DNA from: Candidatus Pacearchaeota archaeon
GTDB taxonomy: Archaea > Nanoarchaeota > Nanoarchaeia > Pacearchaeales > GW2011-AR1
NCBI GenBank assembly: GCA_002686195.1
Contig: NZAS01000055.1
Coordinates: 1-30,550 of the forward strand
Reading direction: 5' to 3'
Length of the DNA: 30,550 bases
Shown here: positions 16,150 to 24,748 of the stretch, piece by piece
How the letters are laid out: every line of letters starts with the position of its first letter
Position numbering within the stretch: the first letter of the stretch is position 1
Notes under the pieces: model-generated
Seen by the model: the letters and a program-made list of their open reading frames with translations, nothing else
Told to the model about the DNA's origin: nothing
Databases searched by the model: none
Program-made: the position numbers and the translations under genes

Positions 16150-19100
16150 TTAATCCTCCTCTGATGAATTATCGCTCTCAGAGATTACCCTTCTACGATT
16201 ACTTATGGTGCTCCCGAGAGATTTTAGTGTAGACTTTATGTCTGATGTCATTTTATGCTGTGCTACCAACTTATCATCTATCATATCTATAAACTCGCTG
16301 CTATCTAGTTCTGATAATGCTGGAATAGATATTTTTCCGAGATTCCTTATCTCTGATCTATCCTTATACTTCTTTAATTTCATGCCATCTGGATGTGTTA
16401 TTGAGTCAGATGCATTATTTCTATCATGTGAAACAAGCCTGAGATGATCAGTTTCATCATTGCTATGCCTTCTTCGCTTTCTCTTCTCTGCCTCCTTCTC
16501 AGCAGGCGTCTTATCATCAGCATCAGCAGCGGAGTCATCTTTGTGATCGTCTATGACCTCAGATAGCCTATCAACTGCACCTTGTGCCGTTATAGGCGAC
16601 ATCTCGTTGTGTATTGATAGCATGCTGAGGTCTATCTCATCTGATTCATCGACTCCGGATGCTGTTAACAAGCCCATTCCTAAGCTATTTCTATCATCGC
16701 CCGCAAGAGCTAGGTCAGTAGCCCCTCCCGGCTCCTCAGCTGGTGGTTCGTCTATGCCAGGGTCGTCGGAGTCTAAATCGTCATGGTCTGATTCCTCACC
16801 AGGAAGATGCACAGCCTCGACCTTTAGGTCCATCAGCCTGTCAGAAAATATTCCGCTGGTGATGGACTTGACGTCTTCCTTTGTCATGTTAAAGATATTT
16901 CTTCTGATCCATTCCCTGTCAACAAGTCCTTCTATGCCCGTGCCGAGGCCTGCGATTTCAAATCGTGATCTAAATAGCTCTAGCTTCTGCTGCTGCGCAA
17001 TTGTGCTTGGATTAGACAACTGAAGGGTGAAATCAAGTAAATCCTCTCCCTCAAATCCGTTGCAGAATAGATGAATGATGGCGATCTTATTTAGCTCTGC
17101 AACAATTGTCCTTTGAATTCTAGCAATTGTTCTTGAGAATCGTATGTCTTCCTGGGAGTTGTGGACAAATATCCCTGCGGCTAGCGCAAAGTTGTGATGA
17201 TCATCAACAGTTATATCATATACCCACTCTGGAGAATCAAGTTTTATAATTTCAATCTTCGCGATCTTGTGGTTATAATTGATATTATCTTTTGCAAAAT
17301 CTCGCCATCTTGAATAACCGTTTTGATTCAAAAGCTTCATTAGGTATCTAGATCCAAACGGTCTAATGTCTTTTGGTATATTAAGAAACTCTTTTCTTTG
17401 CGTGATATTGTTTTCCTTACAAAACTCTATTAAGTCATCAATCTTATAATTTTTATATTTTTTGCTTATCCAATGATTTTCTCCTGACTTGCTCTTTCGA
17501 TATTCATCATCTTTCCACATTTCTTTTAATTGCGAAACCTTAATATTTCTATAATCTTTATTTTCCCAATTTTTCTTCATCGCTTGAGACATTTTATCAG
17601 AAATCTTGTCACCATGAATCCATTTATAGAGAGGTCTACCTGGTGTAGTTGTTTCAAATTTCATTTGACTTGAAGACATATCTTTATGTTTCTCTGACTT
17701 TAACCATTTTAAAACTGATGCCTTTCTTCTTTTGACAACGTCTGGTCTATGCCAAGACGTTTCAAGATTATCGCTATGATATTTCCTGTGCTCATACCAT
17801 GTCATTTCTTGTAGATTTTCTGGATCATTATTTAATTTATTAAAGTCTTTGTGATGAAGAACTCTCATTTTTCCAACTGTATACTTTCCATCAACATGAT
17901 GGTCATACAGTTCTTTATGTGCATATTTCCATTCACCATTCTGCCAGATCATTTCATACCCATCAATAAGGTCACCGTTTTCTTTTGATGAATACTTTGT
18001 ATAATGCGGCATTACGCTTTCGTCTACGCTTAAGTCCTCTGCATTTGTGTATAATCCATCTTTCATCAAAAACGGATGATTGCTGGTACACTCAATAACC
18101 TCTCCGCTATCAAGCGTTATTTTATAAAGCTCAGTTACTTCTTTTGTTGCCCATGCGTTTGTAATATTTCCAAACGTTGTTCGCCTATTGTCATGATCAT
18201 ATGAGTAAGCTTTTAATTTTTTACCTTCATTAAATTCACTCACTATATCTTTAATAGAAATCCTTCTACCATCAACAAGGCATATTTTGGTATTTCCACG
18301 AAGACATAAAGTTGATTTTGCACCGAGGCCTTCATCATAGCCAAGATATGCCTTTGGGATCTTGAGGGCAGCAAATAACTTCTTTTGTATATACTCGACG
18401 TCCTCGATCGCCGTTGTATTCTGGCCACCGGCAAGCGTGTCAATCTTTGTTCCTGACTCTCCACCGCGGACAGGAAGATAGTAGTCCTCGTCCACGGAGT
18501 TCAACAAAAATATACCATTGGTATTTACACGTAAACACTTACTTAAGCTTTGTACTGCAAAGTTATGTCTGTCGTCTTCACCATGAGGACCCACAACAGT
18601 CATGCAATAAACATCATCAGGTTCAAATATTTCCTCAATTCTAGCAACTTTATGATTTCTGTATCCTGTCACTGCTTGCTTCTTAAAGTCACTAAACCCG
18701 CTATAGCCGAATTCTTTGATCTGATGTGCAAAAGTTCTCGATCCGTACCTCTCATACTTTCGATTGTTATTTAAGTTTGCTTTTTCCCAAGCATTCCTAA
18801 AGCTATCTAATTCATGAATAGCTTCAAATAATCTATCCCTATTGAGAGACGGATCATTTTGTAATGTGTTGATTGCAATATCAATACATTCTTTGGGAAG
18901 AATCATCTTCATTGCGGCAGATCGTTTTTCTTTATTATTTGCCCAAGACTTTAATTGTGCAGAACGCCTGATCTTATTATGTTCCTTGTGAAGATTAGAT
19001 CCATTATATTCTACGCCCATCTTTTGAGCCTTTTGATACTTTCTATTATCTTCTGCAGTCTTTCTTCTCTTTGCATCAGATTTATTATAAGCAATCAAAT

Positions 19101-22100
19101 CTCTCTTAGCACGCTCAAGATTTTCAGGTCTCAAAAGCGTATGTTGGATTTGATCAATATGCCATTTTCTATGTTCCCAAAAATCCATTACTTCTAAATT
19201 TGATGGACTATTATTTTTTTTATTTGTTTCTCTTAGCCACGGCTCTTTGTGGTGAACTACGGGGCGGTTTTCGCTGCTCCATTTTTCTTCATAGCAATTT
19301 TTTGCAACAAGTGTATGTGTTGTCTCATACGATTGAGATGCAGGATTATAACACCTTTCATAACCTTTAGAATTTACATCACGATACAGCGGCATCAGGC
19401 AGTCACCCTCAGCCAGCTCATCAGCCCTTTTGCTGGATCCATCTCTCATTACAAATGGATGCTCGGGCGCCGTCATGACAAATGTATCATCATCTAGCCA
19501 GACCTTGATCATTTTCTCAGCTGTGTAGTTTTTCCCACACCAGGTAACTTTACCGGGGACGACTTGATGTGTGTCATCCTGGATTGAATATACCCATGGC
19601 TGCTTGCCCTCTATGACCTCTTTGGACAGCTCTTCGATGGTTACTGTACGTCCATCTAGTAGTGGTATAGGAGTATCTTTCCAGACAGGAAGCGGATTGT
19701 ATCGCAAGTCGACGCGCCCTGTGTCCTTGTCGACAACAGATGCCTTCTTTAGTGTTGACTGTACCTGCTCCATGTATGTAGGGATATCCTCAGGCGGGAC
19801 ATTTCCCACATCGATGTAGAATATACGGCGCTCTGGTGACCTTACAACCCTATACACAAGCATCGCATCCTCAACAAGAATTAGCTGTCGCCATATCCTT
19901 CTAGCTGACTCAAGAACCGAAGACCCGTAGGGAAGAAATGCATCATTTCCTAACAGTCTCATATGTGACACCTGCCAGTTCTCAAGTGCCTGATTTCCCT
20001 GGGTTATCCATCTAAATCTAACTGCCAGCGGATCATCAGGATCATATCCCTCCTCTCTTTCAACCTCATTCACAGGCATGGGATATGCATTGATCACGCC
20101 ATGTTCGGGTGACACGTCGTTAAAGAGAAAGAAATCCCCGTACTTGACAAGACTCCGCACCCATGATGTCATGTTAAACTCAACATTCAGCGTGTCATAA
20201 AATAGCTCATGCAATAGCTGCTTGACTGTCGGGTTATCTGAGTGGATGTGCAGGACATTACCATGCTCGTCTGCTGCGATTGACTCCTCGGAATTGTGAA
20301 CTATTGTGAAACTTTCTTTGCTATTGCTTGAACCTACAGCGAAGTTATGATATTTTTCTATAGTAAGGTCGTATACATCCTCTATGCCATCCTGCTCTAT
20401 AGAGACGACCCTGTGATTTGTGCTGTCTATGAAGTCTGTAAAGTTTTTGTATCCTGCGACATAAAAAATTGAATATGCGTCACTTTGTGAAACTCCAATA
20501 TCGTTCAAAATTTCTTTAAACTTTCTATTTGGTGATGTGCCTTTTACTAGATACTCATCAACTTTCTTTCTTAGGTTTGTAATAACACTGGGACCGTTCC
20601 TGGCATACAGCGCAAAGCACTTTGACCATTTTTGAATTCCGTATATTTTACATTGCTGATTTAAAATATCATATGATGAAGAGTATTTCCTTGCTACTTC
20701 GTTGATAGTATCGCCTGATAAGATCATGTCTATAATTTGATCTTTAGAAAACGTCCTCTTAAAATCACTTCTCCATCTAGGGTTTAATTCTCCAAATCGA
20801 GCACTTCCATGCATTCCATTTTGGCTGCCGTTTCTTCCAAATATCTTCTTTCTTTCTTCAGCAGTATATGAATTAAAAACTTCTTTTCGTCTTGCTAAAA
20901 ATACGTTCTCTGTCCATCCTGGAATTGAATGCATTTTTTTTGCATGATCAGAAAATATTTGTGACATTTTTTCACGATATCTCTCATCGTTTTTCCATCT
21001 TTCTGTGTTTGATGTAGCGTGCAATTCTTTGTGATCATTCCACGACATGATTTGTAAATTTTGCGGATCATTATTCCATTTTCTAAAATCCCTATGATGA
21101 ACAACACCTTTTTCACCCGGAGACATATATTCAGAAACTACTCTGTGTGTGTATTCCCACTTATCTTTTGACATCCTGATCATTTCATAATCATCAAGTC
21201 TATCACCACTTTCTTTTGATGATTGTTTTTTATACACTGGAGTAGTAGCGTCACCTGCCTCTAAATCTTTTACTCTTTTATATGTTCCATCCCGAAGTAG
21301 AACCCTATGGTTTTCTGTGAGTCTAAGAAATGTTCCATCATCAAAAGATACTTTATATATTTTCTGATTTTCGCCTGTCTTGAATACTTTGCTACATAAC
21401 CCAGGAACATATTGTTTATTTTCTATATCATATGAATAGACATAAAAGTTTTTTATATTTTCACTAAATAGTTCACCAACTGACTTTATTTCACCATTTA
21501 ATAACGGAATCATATTATCTGCTGCCAAACAATAGATGTCAAGTGCTGAGCTTATCTCAGGTGTGTACTCCATCTCGCTCTGACGAGCGATTACCATTGA
21601 GTGACTGCGAGATCCATCATCTGATGGATTAATTGAGCCCACAGCAAGGTTGTGATATTTTTCAACAGTTATGTTATATACAATATCTTTCGCATTGAGG
21701 TGCTCAACTTTAGAAACCTTGTGATTTTGAAAGTTTTCAGACCAAGAAGAATATGACTTAAATCCATTGTTTCTAATTTTTGTCATCACCTTATTATGAG
21801 TTGTTCCAACAGCGTTTGCAAGCTCAATCTTTGTCATTCCGCTAGCGTATGCATTACACACATCTTGATATGTGAATGACTGATCAGCCTGTGGACCTTT
21901 TTTCTTTCCCTTGTATCTTTCTCCTAAGCCCATCGACTCTTTGAAGTGAGACCAATTATCAAAGCCGTTTGAGTATATTCTTCTTTGAATTGCGCGAGTG
22001 GTGCAGTTTAGTGCAACGCTTAGATCATAAAGCGTCTTGTGATTTTTTAGTCCTGATACAATTTTATCAAACTCTGGACTACATGTCTCTGAGACGATGT

Positions 22101-23109
22101 TCTTGTGGGTTATGACATCCTGTATTTCATCTTTATTCTTTTTAAACTCTAGCCAGTTCTTTATACCGTGTGATCTTAGCCTTCTTTTAATTACATTGGT
22201 GTCAACAGAAAGAATTCTTTTTGTCTCACTTAGGCTAAAATCTGTTCCGACAGCGACATCAAGAATTTTTTCAAATGTAATGTCGTGTCTTGTCCTATGA
22301 TTATTTTTTACCATCCACAAAGAATGTGCTTTACATGATTTCCCAAATTTATTTCTGTTATTTAACTGAGCGTGATACCTCTTATGCTCATATCGATCCA
22401 TTATCTGAAGATTTGAAATGTGATTATTTGTTCTATCAAAGTCTACATGGTGCACATCTTCACTTTCACAAATTTTTCGTCCAGAAAAATACTCTGCAAC
22501 GATTCTGTGTTCTGGCACCCAGCCGCCCTTAACAGCATTTCGATCCATGCTATAGATAAACTTATATCCTGCGCCAGTAATGTCTTTGACATAAAATGGC
22601 ATCAATGAGCTGCCAGCTGTTAGATCTTCAGCCTTGATTTCTTCGCCTGATCTAAGCAAAAATTTATGATCAGGTGTTACATCAATGTGCCCTCCATCAT
22701 CAAGCGTAACCCTGACTAGGTTATTTTTTATACCATTTTTTGCAACGCGGGGTGAGTGAGCCGTTGATATCTTAATTGTCTTATCACCGGGGTCATATGA
22801 ATATACATGAAACCTTTGACCCTCTGGATATTTTTCAATTAGCTCCTCAAATGTGAATATGCCATCAGTTGTGTATACAAGTGTATCACCTCTAAAACAA
22901 AAATCGCTGTACCTCGCCATCCTGTCGTATGTTCCGTATGCAGACATGGCTGTGGAGTATACATGACTTTGATTTCTTCGAAACATGTCAAACGCTGATG
23001 ACGTTTCAGCCCCGCTCTCGAAATCTTTTACCCTTCTCTTAATTACAGGGCCGCTTCTAAATAGCAGAGTTAATCTTCTAAATAGATTCTTTGAATTTTT
23101 ATCAGCCAC
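16150..23109 (-). CDS. Portal protein (T4 gp20-like) interrupted by four inteins
   Basis: This 2319-codon frame encodes a precursor whose host protein is the head portal, the dodecameric ring through which DNA enters and leaves. Portal segments are residues 1-70, 511-526, 940-1140, 1538-1601 and 1985-2319, about 686 aa in total (T4 gp20 is 524). Joined, they read smoothly: YSDF to SEMEYTPEIS, LDIY to SEESIAADE, RYNPL to SVDEDYYLPVRGG, and KSTL to SQEDIRFSRTI. The third and fourth match T4 gp20 MSMTEDYWL and the SITRDELTFAKFI region. All four downstream exteins begin with Ser. Other portal landmarks are DAMLVYRVVRSPERRIFYIDVG and VEYIQKKLFAALKIP. The C-terminal ~280 residues form an acidic, disordered tail with a KRKRRRH patch. 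The start is GTG with AGAGG upstream, 13 nt after the terminase stop. Function depends on four splicing events before ring assembly. Confidence 0.95.
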   Translation of the reverse strand: MADKNSKNLFRRLTLLFRSGPVIKRRVKDFESGAETSSAFDMFRRNQSHVYSTAMSAYGTYDRMARYSDFCFRGDTLVYTTDGIFTFEELIEKYPEGQRFHVYSYDPGDKTIKISTAHSPRVAKNGIKNNLVRVTLDDGGHIDVTPDHKFLLRSGEEIKAEDLTAGSSLMPFYVKDITGAGYKFIYSMDRNAVKGGWVPEHRIVAEYFSGRKICESEDVHHVDFDRTNNHISNLQIMDRYEHKRYHAQLNNRNKFGKSCKAHSLWMVKNNHRTRHDITFEKILDVAVGTDFSLSETKRILSVDTNVIKRRLRSHGIKNWLEFKKNKDEIQDVITHKNIVSETCSPEFDKIVSGLKNHKTLYDLSVALNCTTRAIQRRIYSNGFDNWSHFKESMGLGERYKGKKKGPQADQSFTYQDVCNAYASGMTKIELANAVGTTHNKVMTKIRNNGFKSYSSWSENFQNHKVSKVEHLNAKDIVYNITVEKYHNLAVGSINPSDDGSRSHSMVIARQSEMEYTPEISSALDIYCLAADNMIPLLNGEIKSVGELFSENIKNFYVYSYDIENKQYVPGLCSKVFKTGENQKIYKVSFDDGTFLRLTENHRVLLRDGTYKRVKDLEAGDATTPVYKKQSSKESGDRLDDYEMIRMSKDKWEYTHRVVSEYMSPGEKGVVHHRDFRKWNNDPQNLQIMSWNDHKELHATSNTERWKNDERYREKMSQIFSDHAKKMHSIPGWTENVFLARRKEVFNSYTAEERKKIFGRNGSQNGMHGSARFGELNPRWRSDFKRTFSKDQIIDMILSGDTINEVARKYSSSYDILNQQCKIYGIQKWSKCFALYARNGPSVITNLRKKVDEYLVKGTSPNRKFKEILNDIGVSQSDAYSIFYVAGYKNFTDFIDSTNHRVVSIEQDGIEDVYDLTIEKYHNFAVGSSNSKESFTIVHNSEESIAADEHGNVLHIHSDNPTVKQLLHELFYDTLNVEFNMTSWVRSLVKYGDFFLFNDVSPEHGVINAYPMPVNEVEREEGYDPDDPLAVRFRWITQGNQALENWQVSHMRLLGNDAFLPYGSSVLESARRIWRQLILVEDAMLVYRVVRSPERRIFYIDVGNVPPEDIPTYMEQVQSTLKKASVVDKDTGRVDLRYNPLPVWKDTPIPLLDGRTVTIEELSKEVIEGKQPWVYSIQDDTHQVVPGKVTWCGKNYTAEKMIKVWLDDDTFVMTAPEHPFVMRDGSSKRADELAEGDCLMPLYRDVNSKGYERCYNPASQSYETTHTLVAKNCYEEKWSSENRPVVHHKEPWLRETNKKNNSPSNLEVMDFWEHRKWHIDQIQHTLLRPENLERAKRDLIAYNKSDAKRRKTAEDNRKYQKAQKMGVEYNGSNLHKEHNKIRRSAQLKSWANNKEKRSAAMKMILPKECIDIAINTLQNDPSLNRDRLFEAIHELDSFRNAWEKANLNNNRKYERYGSRTFAHQIKEFGYSGFSDFKKQAVTGYRNHKVARIEEIFEPDDVYCMTVVGPHGEDDRHNFAVQSLSKCLRVNTNGIFLLNSVDEDYYLPVRGGESGTKIDTLAGGQNTTAIEDVEYIQKKLFAALKIPKAYLGYDEGLGAKSTLCLRGNTKICLVDGRRISIKDIVSEFNEGKKLKAYSYDHDNRRTTFGNITNAWATKEVTELYKITLDSGEVIECTSNHPFLMKDGLYTNAEDLSVDESVMPHYTKYSSKENGDLIDGYEMIWQNGEWKYAHKELYDHHVDGKYTVGKMRVLHHKDFNKLNNDPENLQEMTWYEHRKYHSDNLETSWHRPDVVKRRKASVLKWLKSEKHKDMSSSQMKFETTTPGRPLYKWIHGDKISDKMSQAMKKNWENKDYRNIKVSQLKEMWKDDEYRKSKSGENHWISKKYKNYKIDDLIEFCKENNITQRKEFLNIPKDIRPFGSRYLMKLLNQNGYSRWRDFAKDNINYNHKIAKIEIIKLDSPEWVYDITVDDHHNFALAAGIFVHNSQEDIRFSRTIARIQRTIVAELNKIAIIHLFCNGFEGEDLLDFTLQLSNPSTIAQQQKLELFRSRFEIAGLGTGIEGLVDREWIRRNIFNMTKEDVKSITSGIFSDRLMDLKVEAVHLPGEESDHDDLDSDDPGIDEPPAEEPGGATDLALAGDDRNSLGMGLLTASGVDESDEIDLSMLSIHNEMSPITAQGAVDRLSEVIDDHKDDSAADADDKTPAEKEAEKRKRRRHSNDETDHLRLVSHDRNNASDSITHPDGMKLKKYKDRSEIRNLGKISIPALSELDSSEFIDMIDDKLVAQHKMTSDIKSTLKSLGSTISNRRRVISESDNSSEED
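17158..18306 (-). mobile_element. Intein 4 of the portal with HNH homing endonuclease
   Basis: Residues 1602-1984 of the precursor (383 aa). It is canonical: Cys1602 at the N-junction (CLRGNTKICLVDG), TSNH with His1678 in block B, VYDITV and HNFAL in block F, and FVHN before Ser1985. The endonuclease has LHHKDFNKLNNDPENL at 1751-1766 and EHRKYH. A helix-turn-helix-like module at about 1885-1941 ends in GYSRWRDFAK. It is the shortest of the four. Its stretch around 1705-1780 closely resembles intein 2 (SSKEnGD..DgYEMI, then HH.DF.k.NNDPeNLQ.M), so the two probably share a recent ancestor. It sits at the start of the conserved stem helix of the portal. The DNA is more AT-rich than the portal exteins. 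Confidence 0.95.
18499..19689 (-). mobile_element. Intein 3 of the portal, non-canonical (Pro1, block F Cys), with HNH
   Basis: Residues 1141-1537 (397 aa). Placing the N-junction by alignment with the other three inteins and by portal continuity (NPL to SVDEDYY) makes residue 1 a proline (PVWKDTPIPLLDG), so the usual Cys/Ser nucleophile is absent. Block B is TAPEH with His1217. Block F is VYCMTV with Cys1502 where standard inteins have Asp. That is the position of the nucleophile in class 3 inteins. The class 3 Trp and Thr partners are not evident (HPF in block B; FLLN at the end), and the penultimate His is Leu. The HNH core has VVHHKEP at 1284-1290, NKKNNSPSNLEVM and EHRKWH. A DNA-binding-like C-terminal part ends in GYSGFSDFKK. 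Confidence 0.88.
20293..21531 (-). mobile_element. Intein 2 of the portal with HNH homing endonuclease
   Basis: Residues 527-939 (413 aa). All standard blocks are present: Cys527 (CLAADNMIPLLNG), LTENH with His601, VYDLTI and HNFAVG in block F, and IVHN followed by Ser940. The HNH motif reads VVHHRDFRKWNNDPQNLQIM (669-688) with HKELH after it. A NUMOD-like Gly/Asn-rich stretch at about 758-780 and two helix-turn-helix-like modules (about 786-834 and 842-896) should provide DNA recognition. It should splice by the class 1 pathway. The insertion lies only 16 extein residues after intein 1. Confidence 0.95.
21580..22899 (-). mobile_element. Intein 1 of the portal, ends Arg-Gln, with HNH homing endonuclease
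   Basis: Residues 71-510 (440 aa), the longest of the four. It starts with Cys71 (CFRGDTLVYTTDG) and has VTPDH with His148 in block B. The HNH core is VHHVDFDRTNNHISNLQIM (219-237) with EHKRYH. Three tandem helix-turn-helix-like modules follow, at about 276-325, 344-392 and 411-460. Each ends in a G(I/F)xxWxxF or related motif. Block F is VYNITV with Asn in place of the usual Asp, followed by HNLAVG. The C-junction is VIARQ before Ser511, so the usual His-Asn pair is replaced by Arg-Gln. C-terminal Gln is known in a few inteins (for example in Chilo iridescent virus ribonucleotide reductase). Splicing may be slow. Confidence 0.93.
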
Positions 23110-23122
23110 CTATACCTCTCAC

Positions 23123-24748
23123 TTACTTGTACACCCAGTCCCACTCAGACAGTATGTTTAGCTTCTTATTCCATTCGCCTGACAGCTTGCTCTTTTTAAA
23201 GTCATCTGGCTGCACCTTTGGGTCCCTTGTTGCAGAACTGTAGGGCCTTCCCTCTGTTATTGCACCAGGTAATTCATCGTATGTATTTCTTGATACAGAC
23301 ATTGCCTTGAGCATGGCGTTATTTAGTGCAGATGACGTCTGGCTGTACTCTGCAGATGCATCATAGAGCCACATAGCTATTGCCATGCTCATTACAAGAT
23401 CATCATTATACCCCTTCATTGCCTGCGCTTTTTGTCCTTTCCAGATAAATGTCTTTAGCTCATCATAAAATCTTGTTGAATAGATCTTTATTTGCTTATT
23501 TCTTATGACTTCTTCAAGCTTAGAGAGTATGAGATTTCTGCTTTTTCCTGATGTGGTGAAGCCTGCTATGTCACTATCTCTGCTTGGAACATAGTCTCCG
23601 ACGTACACTGCTTTTCTTCTCTTATGATAAAGATTAGGATATTGCATCTCTTTTAACTTTAGAACTGTAGCATACCCATAGCTATTATTTTCAGGGCATA
23701 GCAATGCTTTATTATACTTGTGGCCGAATTCGTGTAAAAGCTCTGCAAACTTATCAGGAGGTATCTTTCCTTTATACTCAGCAACACATTCTCCCGCCGT
23801 GACATCTATCACGTGGAATGTAGAGTAGTCCCTTGAGTCACCTCTCGACACATCTGCTGCTATGACATACTGATGCTCTGTGAGCGAATATTTCCATATC
23901 CACACATTCATATCATTTCCAGCCCTGTCTACTGGAGGTTTGCACTCTAGCCTTAGCCAGTCTATCTCACTATCAGATAAAAATGTCTCTCCTGATGATG
24001 CAAAGTCACAAAGATATTCCTGTGAGATCTGTCGCTGTGACAAGTTTTTTGTTGTCTCGTTAAACCACTCTTGATCTCTATCCGGATGGATGTTCCACGG
24101 GAGCCTAATTGACCTAAACTCATTAAGACCAGCCTCTGCATCCGTGTATAGCTTATAATACTGGCCGCCGACACCGTTTGGTGTTGATAAAATTATTACT
24201 CGACCGCCTGTGGAAATTGTCGGATACAAGCCCATCCACAATTCATCAAAATTTCTAACAAATGCTGCCTCATCTATTATAAGAAGTGACAGTGCTTCAG
24301 ATCGACCTGCATCATCTGATGTCGGTATAGCCTTGATTGATGATCCGTGACTAAATTCTATTAGCTGCTTATTATTCGTTGTTATCTCTGGAAGGACAAG
24401 CCACTTAGGTAAGCTCCTGATCATGGTCTTTACCTTGCTAATAAAGTTCTGTGCAACAGATAGCTTTGTTGCAATGATCAATATGTTCTTGTCCTTTTGA
24501 AACAGCGCTAGCCACACTGAGTATGCTGCAGCAAGAGTCGACATTCCTAGCTGTCTAGACTTAAGGACTATTGAAAATCTCTCTTCTAGAAATGTATCAA
24601 CACACTCATCCTGAAATGGGTATGTGTCAAACTTTATTAGACCTCTTACCGGATGCTGTATTTTTAAGTAGTTATTAAAGAAGTAGACAGGATCTTTTCC
24701 GGATCTAACAATCTCCTTAATCTGATTTGACTTGTTTAGCTTTGTCAT
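23123..24748 (-). CDS. Large terminase subunit (T4 gp17-like)
   Basis: The 541-aa product is the packaging motor ATPase and headful nuclease. The ATPase part has SRQLGMST (64-71, Walker A), LLIIDEAAF (155-163, Walker B with Glu160) and ILSTPNG (186-192, coupling motif). The nuclease part has IAADVSRGD with Asp299, CPENNSYGYA with Glu353 and YNDDLVMSMAIA with Asp449/450, matching the RNase H-like acidic triad of the family. T4 gp17 is 610 aa, so this is slightly shorter. The start overlaps the preceding stop by 1 nt (TAATG). The portal, its docking partner, follows after 13 nt. No intein interrupts it. Confidence 0.95.
   Translation of the reverse strand: MTKLNKSNQIKEIVRSGKDPVYFFNNYLKIQHPVRGLIKFDTYPFQDECVDTFLEERFSIVLKSRQLGMSTLAAAYSVWLALFQKDKNILIIATKLSVAQNFISKVKTMIRSLPKWLVLPEITTNNKQLIEFSHGSSIKAIPTSDDAGRSEALSLLIIDEAAFVRNFDELWMGLYPTISTGGRVIILSTPNGVGGQYYKLYTDAEAGLNEFRSIRLPWNIHPDRDQEWFNETTKNLSQRQISQEYLCDFASSGETFLSDSEIDWLRLECKPPVDRAGNDMNVWIWKYSLTEHQYVIAADVSRGDSRDYSTFHVIDVTAGECVAEYKGKIPPDKFAELLHEFGHKYNKALLCPENNSYGYATVLKLKEMQYPNLYHKRRKAVYVGDYVPSRDSDIAGFTTSGKSRNLILSKLEEVIRNKQIKIYSTRFYDELKTFIWKGQKAQAMKGYNDDLVMSMAIAMWLYDASAEYSQTSSALNNAMLKAMSVSRNTYDELPGAITEGRPYSSATRDPKVQPDDFKKSKLSGEWNKKLNILSEWDWVYK

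Noticed and set aside
16150..23109. Reading the 2319-codon frame as a portal fused to several separate HNH endonucleases, or as four group I introns
   Set aside because: The frame is continuous across all insertions, each insertion has intein blocks A, B, F and G around the HNH, and removal restores portal sequence at Ser residues.
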